Shown: positions 13,985 to 23,119, counted from the stretch's first letter. The stretch is 28,299 nt of DNA from Bacteroidota bacterium (GCA_023422635.1 JAFAGO010000011.1:1-28299); one strand, 5' to 3'. Notes: generated by a model not told the origin, from the letters alone. Numbers and translations are program-made.

Positions 13985-16813
13985 ATGACTAAAAAAATAT
14001 TAGGACTGTCTTTTTTGATGGTGTTTTCGACTATCCTTATTCAGGCCCAAACAACTTTGTTTGGTTATGTGAAAGATAATCAGGGCAATATCATCGAAAA
14101 TGCAGATGTAGATTTGGCTGGAACAGATCTTAGAGTAAAAACCGATAAAATCGGTTATTTTCAGCTGGTAGATGTTCAAAATGGATCTTACCAGTTGGTG
14201 GTTTCAAAAATTGGTTTTGAAACAAGACTTGTAGAGGTGGGGATTGCAGATGAAAAAAGAAAAGATGCAGGAATCATCCAATTGGGCACCACAGCAGGTT
14301 CTGCTGATATGGGGGTGACCATTCTTGATGACGCTTCGGCGGATGACGATGGAAGTTCAATGCAGCCAACAATTGGTTTGCTGAATTCTGGTAGAGATGC
14401 ATTCTCCAGAACAGCTGCATTTGAATTGGGGGCCTATTGGTTTAGACCTCGTGGTATGGATAACCGCTACAACGATGTTTTATTCAACGGAGTTGCGATG
14501 TCCAAAAATGATGATGGTAGAGTTGACTTTTCCAATTGGGGAGGTTTAAACGATGTTACCCGCTATCCTTATGAATTGGCAGAGAACATTTCGCCATCCG
14601 ATTATATTTTCGGAAATATTGGTGGGGTAGTTTATTATAATACACGCGCTTCTAGCTTCAGAAAACAAACTTCGCTTGCTTATTCATTAACGAATAGAAG
14701 TTACGATCACCGTTTAATGGCAACCTATTCCTCAGGATTATCCAAAAAAGGTTGGGCGTTTACTTTTTCAGGAAGTAGAAGATGGGCAGAAGAAGGCGTA
14801 ATTGATGGTACCTATCAAGATTCTTATGCATACTTCGCAGCAATCGAAAAACAATTCGGATCAAAACATTCCCTTAACTTAACGGCTTTTGGTTCGCCAA
14901 CATACCGTGCTTCAAACAGTCCAAATACACAAGAGGTATACGATTTGATGGGTAAAAATTACAACTCTTATTGGGGATGGCAAGATGGCGAGAAAAGAAA
15001 TGAAAGAATTCGTAAAACATTCGAGCCAATCTTTCAACTTTCTCACTACTGGAAAATTGGAAAAAACTCTAATTTAAATTCAACAGCTTCTTATCAGTTT
15101 GGTACGGATAGAAGAGGTCGTTTAGATTGGTTTAATGCATCAAGTCCAAGCCCAACCTATTACCGTAACCTTCCAAGTTACCAATGGGCGCCAGCAACCT
15201 ATTCTGATAGTGATGGTGGTTTCTCTATTACTGATGCTGAATATGCTGCGTACAGTGGGTTGTACAATCAATCGGTACAAGAATGGCAAAATGGTACGGC
15301 GCAAACGCAAATTAATTGGGATAAATTAATTCAACAAAATTACAACCAGAACTCAAGAGGGGCTAGCGCTTCTTATTACACCGTTCAGGATGTGAATGAC
15401 GATAAAACATTTAACTTCAATACCCACTTCGATACCTTTTTAAAACCGAACTGGAAATTGAATGCAAACTTGAGCTACCAAAACTTTAGTTCAGACAATT
15501 ATAGAAGAGTAGATGATCTTCTTGGAGGAAATTACGCTTTAAATATTGATGATTTCGACCAAAGTGGTTTAGGATATCAAAGACAATACAATGTTGATGA
15601 TGCTGAAACTAAAGTATACGAAGGCGATAGAATTGAATACAACTATATGTTGTACAGAGATAATTACACCGCGAATGTTTCTACAAACGTTACGGTAAAC
15701 CGTTGGAATGTTACCGGATCATTATTAGCAAACTATAGTGAATCTTCTCGTGATGGAATGTACAGACACTATTTGTATCTAAACGATTCTAAAGGGAAAA
15801 GTGATACCTATAAATCTTGGAACTTCGGTGTAAAAGGTAGAGTAGAATATCGCTTAGATGGTAAAAACTTCATCGTTTATGATGGTGCACTTTATTCATT
15901 GGCTCCAACTTTAAATGAAATTTTTGCGAACCCAAGACTTTCCAATCTTATTACTCCAGATTTGAAAAGCCAAATTATCAACTCAAACGATTTAAGTTTT
16001 GTACACCGTGGTCAACTTCTTAAATTGAGAGCTACTGGTTATTACAACACCATTTCGAATGCTACAGAAATTTCAAGATATTACGCACAAGGAGTTGCAG
16101 AAACTACAGAAACTGCAGTAACCAGCAATGATGTATTTGTTTCCGAAATTCTTTCCAACATTGAAAAAGAATACATCGGTGGAGAATTAGGTGCGGAAAT
16201 TAAAGTGACACCAACAGTAACCGTTAATGCAGTTGCAGCATACGGGCAGTACACCTACAAAAACAATCCTAACGTATATTTAACTTCCGATCGATTAAAT
16301 GGTATTCAAAATCTTGGCGCGGCTTATATTAAAAACTATAAAGTTGCAGGTACACCACAACAAGGATATTCATTAGGAATCCGTTATAACTCTCCTAAAT
16401 ATTGGTGGGTTGGAGTTACCGGAAACCTTCTTGCTGGTAATTATTTAGATTTCTCTGCATTGCCAAGAACTGCAAACTTTATTTACCAAGCAGGATCTAA
16501 CATTCCTTACGATAATGTAACTGAGCAAAATGTACGTGCATTATTAAAACAAACCAAGTTAGATGATCAGTTTATGCTGAATGCCAATATTGGTAAATCT
16601 TTCCTATTAGGTAAATACAGAATGGGAGTTAGCTTTATGATCAACAATATCTTGAACAACCGTAACTATGTAACCGGAGGTTTCGAACAAGGGCGTAACG
16701 CTAATTTCGAAGATGCATATTCCGATTCATTTAGACCAATCGGTTTGTTCTCTCCAAAACTTTGGTACGACCGCGGACTTTCTTACTTCACTAATGTTTA
16801 TCTAAGATTCTAA
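13985..16813 (+). CDS. TonB-dependent receptor with N-terminal carboxypeptidase-regulatory-like domain
   Basis: An outer-membrane active transporter, 942 residues. The ATG at 13985 is used because it begins a clean signal peptide (MTKKILGLSFLMVFSTILIQAQ); an upstream TTG at 13967 would add six residues. A carboxypeptidase-regulatory-like beta domain (about 24-95, LFGYVKDNQGNIIENADVDL) precedes an acidic linker (DDASADDDG), a plug-like region (about 120-215, RPRGMDNRYNDVLFNGV) and a long beta barrel rich in aromatic-ended strands. The C-terminus is YFTNVYLRF, whose final phenylalanine is the signal for outer-membrane insertion. It lacks the SusC pattern and no SusD is present. The downstream DUF5689 lipoprotein starts 22 bases later. 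Confidence 0.92.
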   Translation: MTKKILGLSFLMVFSTILIQAQTTLFGYVKDNQGNIIENADVDLAGTDLRVKTDKIGYFQLVDVQNGSYQLVVSKIGFETRLVEVGIADEKRKDAGIIQLGTTAGSADMGVTILDDASADDDGSSMQPTIGLLNSGRDAFSRTAAFELGAYWFRPRGMDNRYNDVLFNGVAMSKNDDGRVDFSNWGGLNDVTRYPYELAENISPSDYIFGNIGGVVYYNTRASSFRKQTSLAYSLTNRSYDHRLMATYSSGLSKKGWAFTFSGSRRWAEEGVIDGTYQDSYAYFAAIEKQFGSKHSLNLTAFGSPTYRASNSPNTQEVYDLMGKNYNSYWGWQDGEKRNERIRKTFEPIFQLSHYWKIGKNSNLNSTASYQFGTDRRGRLDWFNASSPSPTYYRNLPSYQWAPATYSDSDGGFSITDAEYAAYSGLYNQSVQEWQNGTAQTQINWDKLIQQNYNQNSRGASASYYTVQDVNDDKTFNFNTHFDTFLKPNWKLNANLSYQNFSSDNYRRVDDLLGGNYALNIDDFDQSGLGYQRQYNVDDAETKVYEGDRIEYNYMLYRDNYTANVSTNVTVNRWNVTGSLLANYSESSRDGMYRHYLYLNDSKGKSDTYKSWNFGVKGRVEYRLDGKNFIVYDGALYSLAPTLNEIFANPRLSNLITPDLKSQIINSNDLSFVHRGQLLKLRATGYYNTISNATEISRYYAQGVAETTETAVTSNDVFVSEILSNIEKEYIGGELGAEIKVTPTVTVNAVAAYGQYTYKNNPNVYLTSDRLNGIQNLGAAYIKNYKVAGTPQQGYSLGIRYNSPKYWWVGVTGNLLAGNYLDFSALPRTANFIYQAGSNIPYDNVTEQNVRALLKQTKLDDQFMLNANIGKSFLLGKYRMGVSFMINNILNNRNYVTGGFEQGRNANFEDAYSDSFRPIGLFSPKLWYDRGLSYFTNVYLRF

Positions 16814-16835
16814 TTAAAAAAAATAAATTATAGAT

Positions 16836-18119
16836 ATGAAAAAATTTCATTTACTTAAATTATTCACGCTAGCCTATGCGGTATTTACCATTAGTGTTGG
16901 TTGCGTTCATGATGATGATTATGCTTTGCCTCCAATCGAGTGCAACGATTTTACCGACACCAAAACCATTTCCGATATTAAAGCACTTTATACCGGATCC
17001 ACAACAGAAATTACCGAAGATTATGTATTGGAAGGTTATGTAGTTTCTTCAGATGAAACGGGGAATATTTACAAAACGCTTTATATTCAAGATGCTCCAG
17101 AAAATCCAACTTCAGCTCTTACCGTTAGTGTAGATGCTTCGGATATGTACACTAAATTTCCTGTAGGTTCTAAAATTTTCATTAAAGTAAAAGGTCTTTA
17201 CCTTGGGGCTTACGGTGGCGTGATTCAACTTGGAGGAATGACTGTTGATGAAAATGGTGCTGCAGAATTCGGAAGAATTTCTTCGACCAATTTCGAAAAC
17301 AAATTCTTCAAAGGTTGCGAAAATTATGAAATTAAACCTGTTGAACTTTCACTTAGCGAAGTAAACGACGATCTTATCGGTGCACTGGTTCAATTGAAAG
17401 ATGTTGAGTTTGTTGATGGAGTTCTCGGGACTACTTTTGCGAGCTACCAAACAACAGTAAATAAAAATATTGAAGACTGTACAGGTCGTACAATTCTTTT
17501 AAGAAACAGTGGTTATTCTACGTTCTATAATGTTCCACTTCCTGAAGGTAAAGGTCCAATGACTGCAATTTTAAGCAAATACAATTCGGATTACCAATTG
17601 TACATCAGAGGAGTAGAAGATACTGCGGGAATGACCGGTAAAAGATGCCATATCTTCAAAGATTCTTTCGATAACTTCTCCAATTGGTCAATTGTAAACG
17701 TAGTTGGTCCTAATCAATATTGGAAAATCTCAAGCCAAGGTGCAAGCAGCAACTACGCAATTATGAATGGTTTCTCTGGAAGCGCAATCGCAAATGAAGA
17801 TTGGATTGTTTCTAAAGAAATTGATCTTTCGGATTATTCCAACGTAACGCTTTCATTCCGTACAGATGTTCGTTACAATGGTAATGCTTTGCAAGTATTC
17901 TTAACAGATAACTATACAGACGATGTAGCAACAACCACTTGGGATACTGTAGATGCAACTATTGATACCAATACAGGAGCTTGGGGATTTGTAAGCTCTG
18001 GCGATGTTAATCTTGATGCTTACGCAGGTAAAAAAGTGCGTTTAGCATTTAAATATACTTCAGATACTTCCAATGCAGCAACTTGGGAAGTTGATGATGT
18101 TGTCTTCACAGGAAACTAA
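16836..18119 (+). CDS. DUF5689 lipoprotein with C-terminal choice-of-anchor-J-like domain
   Basis: A 427-residue lipoprotein with lipobox ISVGC (C23) followed by VHDDDY. Acidic residues right after the cysteine resemble the surface-export signal of flavobacterial lipoproteins, so it is probably on the cell surface. Residues about 33-260 match DUF5689, an OB-fold-like beta domain (TEITEDYVLEGYVVSSDETG, then LYIQDAPENP). Residues about 270-427 form a jelly-roll-like domain (FKDSFDNFSNWSI, then EDWIVSKEIDLSDYSNVTLSF, ending WEVDDVVFTG) of the choice-of-anchor J type, often a binding module. Its place behind the receptor suggests that it captures or presents the receptor's ligand. Substrate unknown. 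Confidence 0.85.
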   Translation: MKKFHLLKLFTLAYAVFTISVGCVHDDDYALPPIECNDFTDTKTISDIKALYTGSTTEITEDYVLEGYVVSSDETGNIYKTLYIQDAPENPTSALTVSVDASDMYTKFPVGSKIFIKVKGLYLGAYGGVIQLGGMTVDENGAAEFGRISSTNFENKFFKGCENYEIKPVELSLSEVNDDLIGALVQLKDVEFVDGVLGTTFASYQTTVNKNIEDCTGRTILLRNSGYSTFYNVPLPEGKGPMTAILSKYNSDYQLYIRGVEDTAGMTGKRCHIFKDSFDNFSNWSIVNVVGPNQYWKISSQGASSNYAIMNGFSGSAIANEDWIVSKEIDLSDYSNVTLSFRTDVRYNGNALQVFLTDNYTDDVATTTWDTVDATIDTNTGAWGFVSSGDVNLDAYAGKKVRLAFKYTSDTSNAATWEVDDVVFTGN

Positions 18120-18141
18120 TTCTGTATAAAATAAAAAAGTG

Positions 18142-18169
18142 AACCACCTCCAATTGAGGTGGTTTTTTC
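18142..18169 (+). terminator. terminator of the receptor/DUF5689 operon
   Basis: AACCACCTC (18142-18150) and GAGGTGGTT (18156-18164) pair perfectly around a 5-base loop, followed by four more T. It lies 22 bases after the DUF5689 stop codon. Confidence 0.9.
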
Positions 18170-18220
18170 GTATGTGAAAATTGTGGACCACAGGTAAAAA
18201 AGCATTCTTGTAAAAAAACG

Positions 18221-18228
18221 TAATTTTG
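18221..18228 (+). promoter_or_regulatory. candidate -7 box for mfd (TAATTTTG)
   Basis: TAATTTTG fits TAnnTTTG and would give a leader of about 55 bases. A second fit, TACTTTTG at 18278-18285, sits three bases before the ATG and would give a leaderless mRNA. Neither has a clear -33 TTG. Confidence 0.38.
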
Positions 18229-18288
18229 CAAAAACAAACGGTTTCGGAAATTTCCCCTAACCGCAATTCTGTTTTTATACTTTTGAAA

Positions 18289-21200
18289 ATGCATCTTAAA
18301 AATTTCAACGAAACACTACTCCAGGATCTTATTCGCAAAAACTTCGGTAAAGAAATAGATGATAGTATCGAGCATCATCAACATACACATGTAAAAGGCG
18401 CTGCTGGTTCATCGGCCTCCGTTTTGGTTGCAGAGTTGTTTTTATCTCACCGAAAAACCATTCTTTATCTCGTGGACGATAAAGAAAAATCCTTGTACGT
18501 AAGCGCTGAAATGGAAGATTTTTTGGGTAAAGAACATGTTCTATATTTTCCAGCAACGCACTTAGAACCGTATCAAACAGAAAAAACACAAAATGCCAAT
18601 CTCGTGCTTCGTACCGAAGTTGTTAACCGACTTAGCGTTTTTACCGCACCAAAAGTTATTGTGGCGTATTCAGGAGCGATTTCCGAAAAGGTTTTAAAGA
18701 AGGAAGATTTCAAAGCAATTTCATTAAAGATAAAAACGGGAGATGAAATTAATGTAGACATCGCCGAAGTGCTTACCGAAAAATACAATTTCCAAATGAC
18801 AGATTTTGTTTCTGAACCTGGAGAATTTTCGGTGCGTGGAGGTATTGTTGATGTGTTTTCCTACGCAAGCGAAGAACCTTACCGAATTACGCTTTTCGGG
18901 AATGAGGTGGAAAGCATTAAAACATTTGATATCGAAACCCAACTCTCAAAAGAGAAAGTGCAAAGTTTTGAGCTGGTTTCCAATATGAATTTTAGTGTTG
19001 GCGGTGTGAAAGTTCCCTTCTTCAATTTACTGCCGAAACAAAGCATTGTGGTGAGCTCCGATTTGGGTGCAACCATCCATCAAATGGAAACTTTTTACCA
19101 GAAAGCAGAAGATAAATTTGAAACACTCAGCAAAGAAATTAAGCATCAAGAACCTGCTTCACTTTTTTTATCGAAAGATGAGTTCGAACTTGAGTTAGAA
19201 AAGTTTTCAACACTTGATTTTTCAAATTTTACCCCATCTGTTTCCAAAATTGGGAATCACAGCAATACCATTCTTTTAAACCAAATTCCCCAACCGCTTT
19301 TTCATAAAAACTTTCAACTTTTAGCTGAGGATTTAACCGAGAAGAAAGCACAAGGATATGAGGTTTGGATTTCTTTTTCTTCCGAAAAACAGTTGGAACG
19401 TTTGCAAAGTATTTTCGAAGATTTGGAGCATGACGTTTTGTTTAAATCTTTCCTTTCTGAACTTCACGAAGGTTTTGTAGATGTTAAAACCAAAGTTTCT
19501 GTATATACGGATCATCAAATTTTTGATCGTTTTCAACGGTACAAACAGAAAAATGCTTTTGCAAAATCGGAGCAGTTAACCCTTAAAGATTTAATGTCGC
19601 TCAAGGTGGGGGATTATATTGCCCATATCGATCACGGAATCGGAAAATTCATGGGATTGGTAAAAGTGAATAATAATGGGAAGGTGCAGGAATGCTTTAA
19701 ATTGGTGTATAAAAATGGAGATTTGTTGTATGTGAGTATTCATTCCCTCAATAAAATTTCGAAATACAATGGTCCGGATGGTAAAGAGATCGTTCTCAAT
19801 AAATTAGGTTCGCCTTCTTGGAAAAATCTTAAGCAAAAAACAAAAACCAAGGTTAAGCAAATTGCATTCGATTTAATTAAACTGTATGCTCAGCGGAAAA
19901 CGGCAAGAGGATTTGCTTTTGCGCCAGATTCTTATCTTCAAAATGAATTGGAAGCCAGCTTTATTTATGAAGATACCCCAGATCAAGAGAAAGCTACCAT
20001 CGACGTTAAAAACGATATGGAAGCCGAAACAGTGATGGATCGCCTTATTTGTGGAGATGTGGGATTTGGAAAAACTGAAGTTGCCATTCGTGCTGCATTT
20101 AAAGCAGCAACCGACGGAAAGCAAGTGGCCGTTTTGGTGCCCACAACCATTTTGGCATTTCAGCATTTCCGAAGTTTTGCAGAACGTTTAAAAGAGTTCC
20201 CCGTAACCATTTCGTATCTGAATCGTTTCCGTACCGCAAAACAAAAATCTGAAACATTAGAAGGTTTAAAAACAGGAAAAGTAGATATCGTAATCGGTAC
20301 GCATCAATTGGTGGGTAAAGAGGTGAAATTCAAAGATTTAGGACTTTTGGTGATTGATGAAGAACATAAATTTGGAGTTTCGGTGAAAGATAAACTTAAA
20401 ACCATGAAAACCAACGTGGATACGCTTACCCTTACTGCAACGCCAATCCCAAGAACTTTACAGTTTTCTTTAATGGCAGCACGAGATTTGTCGGTAATAA
20501 AAACACCACCTCCCAACCGTCAACCCGTGGAAACGCATATTGTTGGTTTTGATGAAGAAATTATTCGTGATGCAGTTTCTTATGAAATTCAAAGGGACGG
20601 ACAAGTGTATTTCATCAATAATCGTATTGAAAACTTAAAAGATATTGCTGGCATGATTCAGCGATTGGTTCCCGACGCAAGAGTAATCACAGGTCACGGA
20701 CAAATGGAAGGCAAGCAACTCGAACGCAATGTGCTGGATTTTATGGAAGGAAAGTACGACGTTTTGGTTTCGACCACGATTGTAGAAAGCGGTGTGGATG
20801 TACCCAATGCCAATACCATTTTCATCAACGATGCACAAAGATTTGGTATGGCAGATTTGCACCAAATGCGTGGTAGAGTTGGGCGAAGTAATCGCAAAGC
20901 ATTTTGTTATTTAATTACGCCACCTTTTGATATGATGACTTCCGATGCCAGAAAAAGATTAGAAGCCATTGAACAATTTTCCGATTTGGGAAGTGGATTT
21001 CAAATTGCTATGAAAGATTTGGAAATTCGTGGCGCAGGCGATTTGTTGGGAGCCGAGCAAAGTGGATTTATTAACGAAATGGGTTTCGAAACCTATCAAA
21101 AGTTAATGCAAGAAGCATTGGAAGAATTAAAAGATGATGAAGAATTTACCAATCTTTTTGAAAATGAAGAAGAACGTAAAAAACTTTTCAAATCCAATAA

Positions 21201-21645
21201 AGACGTCAATATCGATACAGATTTGGAACTCATGTTGCCAGATTATTATGTTTCGTCCACCGAAGAACGTTTGTTGCTGTATCAAAAATTGGCAGATATT
21301 CAAGATCATCAAGAATTGAAAAAATTCGAAAAGGAATTGGAAGATCGATTTGGTATTTTACCCGAAGAAGCAGTAAATCTTTTGAAATCCATCGAACTTA
21401 AATGGTTGGCTTGCGATATTGGATTTGATAAATTGGTGGTGAAAAACGGAGTTTTCTTGGGCTATTTCCCTCCAAATCCTCAAGATAAATTTTATCAAAC
21501 CGAAAAGTTCAAAAAGGTTATTCAATATCTTACACAGAATCCTTCGGAAGCAACTTTAAAAGAAAAAGACAAACAATTATTGATGAGAAAAGATGGTGTA
21601 ACCTCCGTTGAAGGCATTAATAGTTTGCTTCAAAAGATGTTGTAA
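18289..21645 (+). CDS. mfd: transcription-repair coupling factor Mfd
   Basis: An ATP-driven DNA translocase that removes RNA polymerase stalled at lesions and recruits UvrA. It has 1118 residues from ATG 18289; an in-frame TTG at 18226 would add 21 unrelated residues. The N-terminal UvrB-like part (VKGAAGSSASVLVAELFL near 36) is followed by the RNA-polymerase-interaction domain (LKVGDYIAHIDHGIGKFMG, about 437-455). The helicase core has Walker A GDVGFGKTE (589-597), DEEH (690-693), TATPIPRTLQFSLMA and QMRGRVGRS. A C-terminal TRCF domain follows. Length is slightly below the E. coli protein (1148), normal for Bacteroidota. It is alone on its transcript; no classic terminator follows, but a palindrome lies 9 bases after the stop. 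Confidence 0.97.
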   Translation: MHLKNFNETLLQDLIRKNFGKEIDDSIEHHQHTHVKGAAGSSASVLVAELFLSHRKTILYLVDDKEKSLYVSAEMEDFLGKEHVLYFPATHLEPYQTEKTQNANLVLRTEVVNRLSVFTAPKVIVAYSGAISEKVLKKEDFKAISLKIKTGDEINVDIAEVLTEKYNFQMTDFVSEPGEFSVRGGIVDVFSYASEEPYRITLFGNEVESIKTFDIETQLSKEKVQSFELVSNMNFSVGGVKVPFFNLLPKQSIVVSSDLGATIHQMETFYQKAEDKFETLSKEIKHQEPASLFLSKDEFELELEKFSTLDFSNFTPSVSKIGNHSNTILLNQIPQPLFHKNFQLLAEDLTEKKAQGYEVWISFSSEKQLERLQSIFEDLEHDVLFKSFLSELHEGFVDVKTKVSVYTDHQIFDRFQRYKQKNAFAKSEQLTLKDLMSLKVGDYIAHIDHGIGKFMGLVKVNNNGKVQECFKLVYKNGDLLYVSIHSLNKISKYNGPDGKEIVLNKLGSPSWKNLKQKTKTKVKQIAFDLIKLYAQRKTARGFAFAPDSYLQNELEASFIYEDTPDQEKATIDVKNDMEAETVMDRLICGDVGFGKTEVAIRAAFKAATDGKQVAVLVPTTILAFQHFRSFAERLKEFPVTISYLNRFRTAKQKSETLEGLKTGKVDIVIGTHQLVGKEVKFKDLGLLVIDEEHKFGVSVKDKLKTMKTNVDTLTLTATPIPRTLQFSLMAARDLSVIKTPPPNRQPVETHIVGFDEEIIRDAVSYEIQRDGQVYFINNRIENLKDIAGMIQRLVPDARVITGHGQMEGKQLERNVLDFMEGKYDVLVSTTIVESGVDVPNANTIFINDAQRFGMADLHQMRGRVGRSNRKAFCYLITPPFDMMTSDARKRLEAIEQFSDLGSGFQIAMKDLEIRGAGDLLGAEQSGFINEMGFETYQKLMQEALEELKDDEEFTNLFENEEERKKLFKSNKDVNIDTDLELMLPDYYVSSTEERLLLYQKLADIQDHQELKKFEKELEDRFGILPEEAVNLLKSIELKWLACDIGFDKLVVKNGVFLGYFPPNPQDKFYQTEKFKKVIQYLTQNPSEATLKEKDKQLLMRKDGVTSVEGINSLLQKML

Positions 21646-21654
21646 AGCTGTATA

Positions 21655-21676
21655 GTAAACATTTCGAAATGTTTAC
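21655..21676. repeat. perfect 22-bp palindrome between mfd and the small secreted gene
   Basis: The half-site GTAAACATTTC is followed at once by its exact reverse complement (21655-21676), with no spacer. It overlaps the first three bases of the TACATTTG box of the next gene. It could be an operator or a U-tract-less hairpin at the end of mfd. Confidence 0.8.
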
Positions 21677-21681
21677 ATTTG
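21674..21681 (+). promoter_or_regulatory. candidate -7 box for the 78-residue gene (TACATTTG)
   Basis: TACATTTG fits TAnnTTTG and lies 24 bases before the ATG at 21706. The palindrome occupies most of the spacer and no TTG is found at -33. Confidence 0.4.
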
Positions 21682-21705
21682 TTGATCGTTTTTGAATAAA
21701 TACAT

Positions 21706-21942
21706 ATGGTGCGGAAGTTTGTAATGCTTGTTTTTGTGGTTTTTGTATTGCCGTTATTCTTTTCGCAGGTTAAGAATGATTCTGAATCTCAAGTTGTGTC
21801 AGTACTTAAGAAAGCAGTATCATCACAATATTCGGATTGGGATGAAGCAAAAAAGCAAATTGATCTTGCGGATAGAATTTCCGAAAATTCGAATAACAAT
21901 GAGGTGAAAGCACGGTTTTGGTTTAAAACGGCAAAACGATAA
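21706..21942 (+). CDS. small secreted protein of unknown function
   Basis: A 78-residue protein with a strong signal peptide (FVMLVFVVFVLPLFFSQ, cleavage near residue 20) and a short helical, charged mature part ending VKARFWFKTAKR. I do not recognise a family. The mature part resembles the first helices seen in front of tetratricopeptide repeats of flavobacterial sensor proteins, so it may be the remnant of a longer TPR protein. The bases after the TAA show no continuing frame. It has its own promoter-like box overlapped by a palindrome and its own terminator, which argue for a real transcript. Confidence 0.6.
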   Translation: MVRKFVMLVFVVFVLPLFFSQVKNDSESQVVSVLKKAVSSQYSDWDEAKKQIDLADRISENSNNNEVKARFWFKTAKR

Positions 21943-21980
21943 CAACAAAACTCATTAAAAAATAAAGATTTTTAGAAAGG

Positions 21981-22004
21981 CCTGAACATTGTTCAGGTTT
22001 TTTT
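21981..22004 (+). terminator. terminator of the small secreted gene
   Basis: CCTGAAC (21981-21987), loop ATT and GTTCAGG (21991-21997) form a compact stem followed by seven T. The rest of the 274-base gap up to 22216 is AT-rich and shows only the promoter box at 22203. Confidence 0.9.
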
Positions 22005-22202
22005 ATGTTACATATGGCTAAAATTGAGTTCAATTTCTATTTAGTCACTATTTCAGTGGGAACTTCCTTTCAGCAGTTTTTAAAATACACAATAAAATCC
22101 TTTATTTTTCATATTGATTGATACTTTTTCTAGCGTCAAAACGTTTCTTTTTTAGATTTTGGATTGAATTTCTTTACATTCTTTTTAAAACATTATAATT
22201 AT

Positions 22203-22210
22203 TACATTTG
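22203..22210 (+). promoter_or_regulatory. candidate -7 box for the YD-like lipoprotein/pth pair (TACATTTG)
   Basis: TACATTTG fits TAnnTTTG and lies six bases before the ATG at 22217, so the mRNA would have almost no leader. A second in-frame ATG at 22226 would leave a leader of about 9 bases. No -33 TTG seen. Confidence 0.42.
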
Positions 22211-22216
22211 CAATAA

Positions 22217-23119
22217 ATGAAATCTATGAATAAGCATTTCCCTATTTTAGCAATTCTACTGAGTGTTTTTGTGCTTTTCTCTTGCGATTCTAAAAGAACG
22301 GAAGAAGGAGATTTGCTGTTTGGTTTGGACGATGGATCGGTTACCGATGATCCTTCAACACCAACAGGAGAACATACTAAACTGTTAAAAAGCTACACTT
22401 TTACAGATGTTGATGGTGAGATAACTTCGGCAACATACACCTATAACGGCACAAACTTAATTTCTTCCACCTTTACTGAAGACGGTGAAACTACCGATTT
22501 TAAAGTGATTTACAATGGAAGTCAGATTTCAAATATAGAAATGACGTACAATGATGGAAGCAGTATTTCTACTGGAAGTTTTGCGCTTGAATATTCTGGC
22601 ACGCAACTTATCAGTTCAAAGGGAATGTTTGAAGACGAGGGAACTTTAACTCAAATTGAAAATGAATTTGGTTACGACGATGGGAAACTTTCCGCAATTC
22701 AAACCAAATACATCACAGAAGATCCTGGAAACCCAGATGCCAATATTACGGTCATGCAATTGAACAGTACGTTAAACTTTACGGCAAATAACATCGGTTT
22801 TTGGAAGCTTACCACCACTTATCCAGAAAGCCCTATTACCCTACCAGATGTGGTGCTTGAAACTACGTTTTCTGATTTCGATTCCAATAAAAATCCGTTC
22901 AATACGCTACCGGAAATTTTTACTATTGCTACCGCTCATTTTACAGTATCAAGCAATTCTATTATAGGATTGTCTAAAAACAACTTTAAGAATATAAGTG
23001 TTTTAGTGATGGGAACAAACAATGTAGCTGAACTTAATTATGAATATGATGGTGAAGGCTATCCTACAAAAGCAACATCAGCTTTGGGAACCTTTACCTA
23101 CGAATATATTCCAAGATAA
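22217..23119 (+). CDS. lipoprotein with YD-like beta repeats
   Basis: A 300-residue lipoprotein with lipobox LFSC (C23) followed by DSKRTEEGD. The ATG at 22226 would remove three residues and is equally possible. The body contains spaced tyrosine-glycine units such as YTYNGTNLISS, VIYNGSQISNI, LEYSGTQLISS, FGYDDGKLSAI and YEYDGEGYPTK. These resemble the YD/RHS-type beta repeats found in many unassigned Bacteroidota lipoproteins. No catalytic motif is visible. It ends 6 bases before pth, so the two are probably co-transcribed, which may be incidental. Confidence 0.75.
   Translation: MKSMNKHFPILAILLSVFVLFSCDSKRTEEGDLLFGLDDGSVTDDPSTPTGEHTKLLKSYTFTDVDGEITSATYTYNGTNLISSTFTEDGETTDFKVIYNGSQISNIEMTYNDGSSISTGSFALEYSGTQLISSKGMFEDEGTLTQIENEFGYDDGKLSAIQTKYITEDPGNPDANITVMQLNSTLNFTANNIGFWKLTTTYPESPITLPDVVLETTFSDFDSNKNPFNTLPEIFTIATAHFTVSSNSIIGLSKNNFKNISVLVMGTNNVAELNYEYDGEGYPTKATSALGTFTYEYIPR

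Noticed and set aside
18239..18263. Possible hairpin in the mfd leader (CGGTT paired with AACCG)
   Set aside because: The stem is interrupted and the T tract is seven bases away; too weak to call a terminator or attenuator.
18060..18338. Minus-strand frames across the gap between the DUF5689 gene and mfd
   Set aside because: They run antisense through a strong terminator and the mfd start, with no signal of a real protein.
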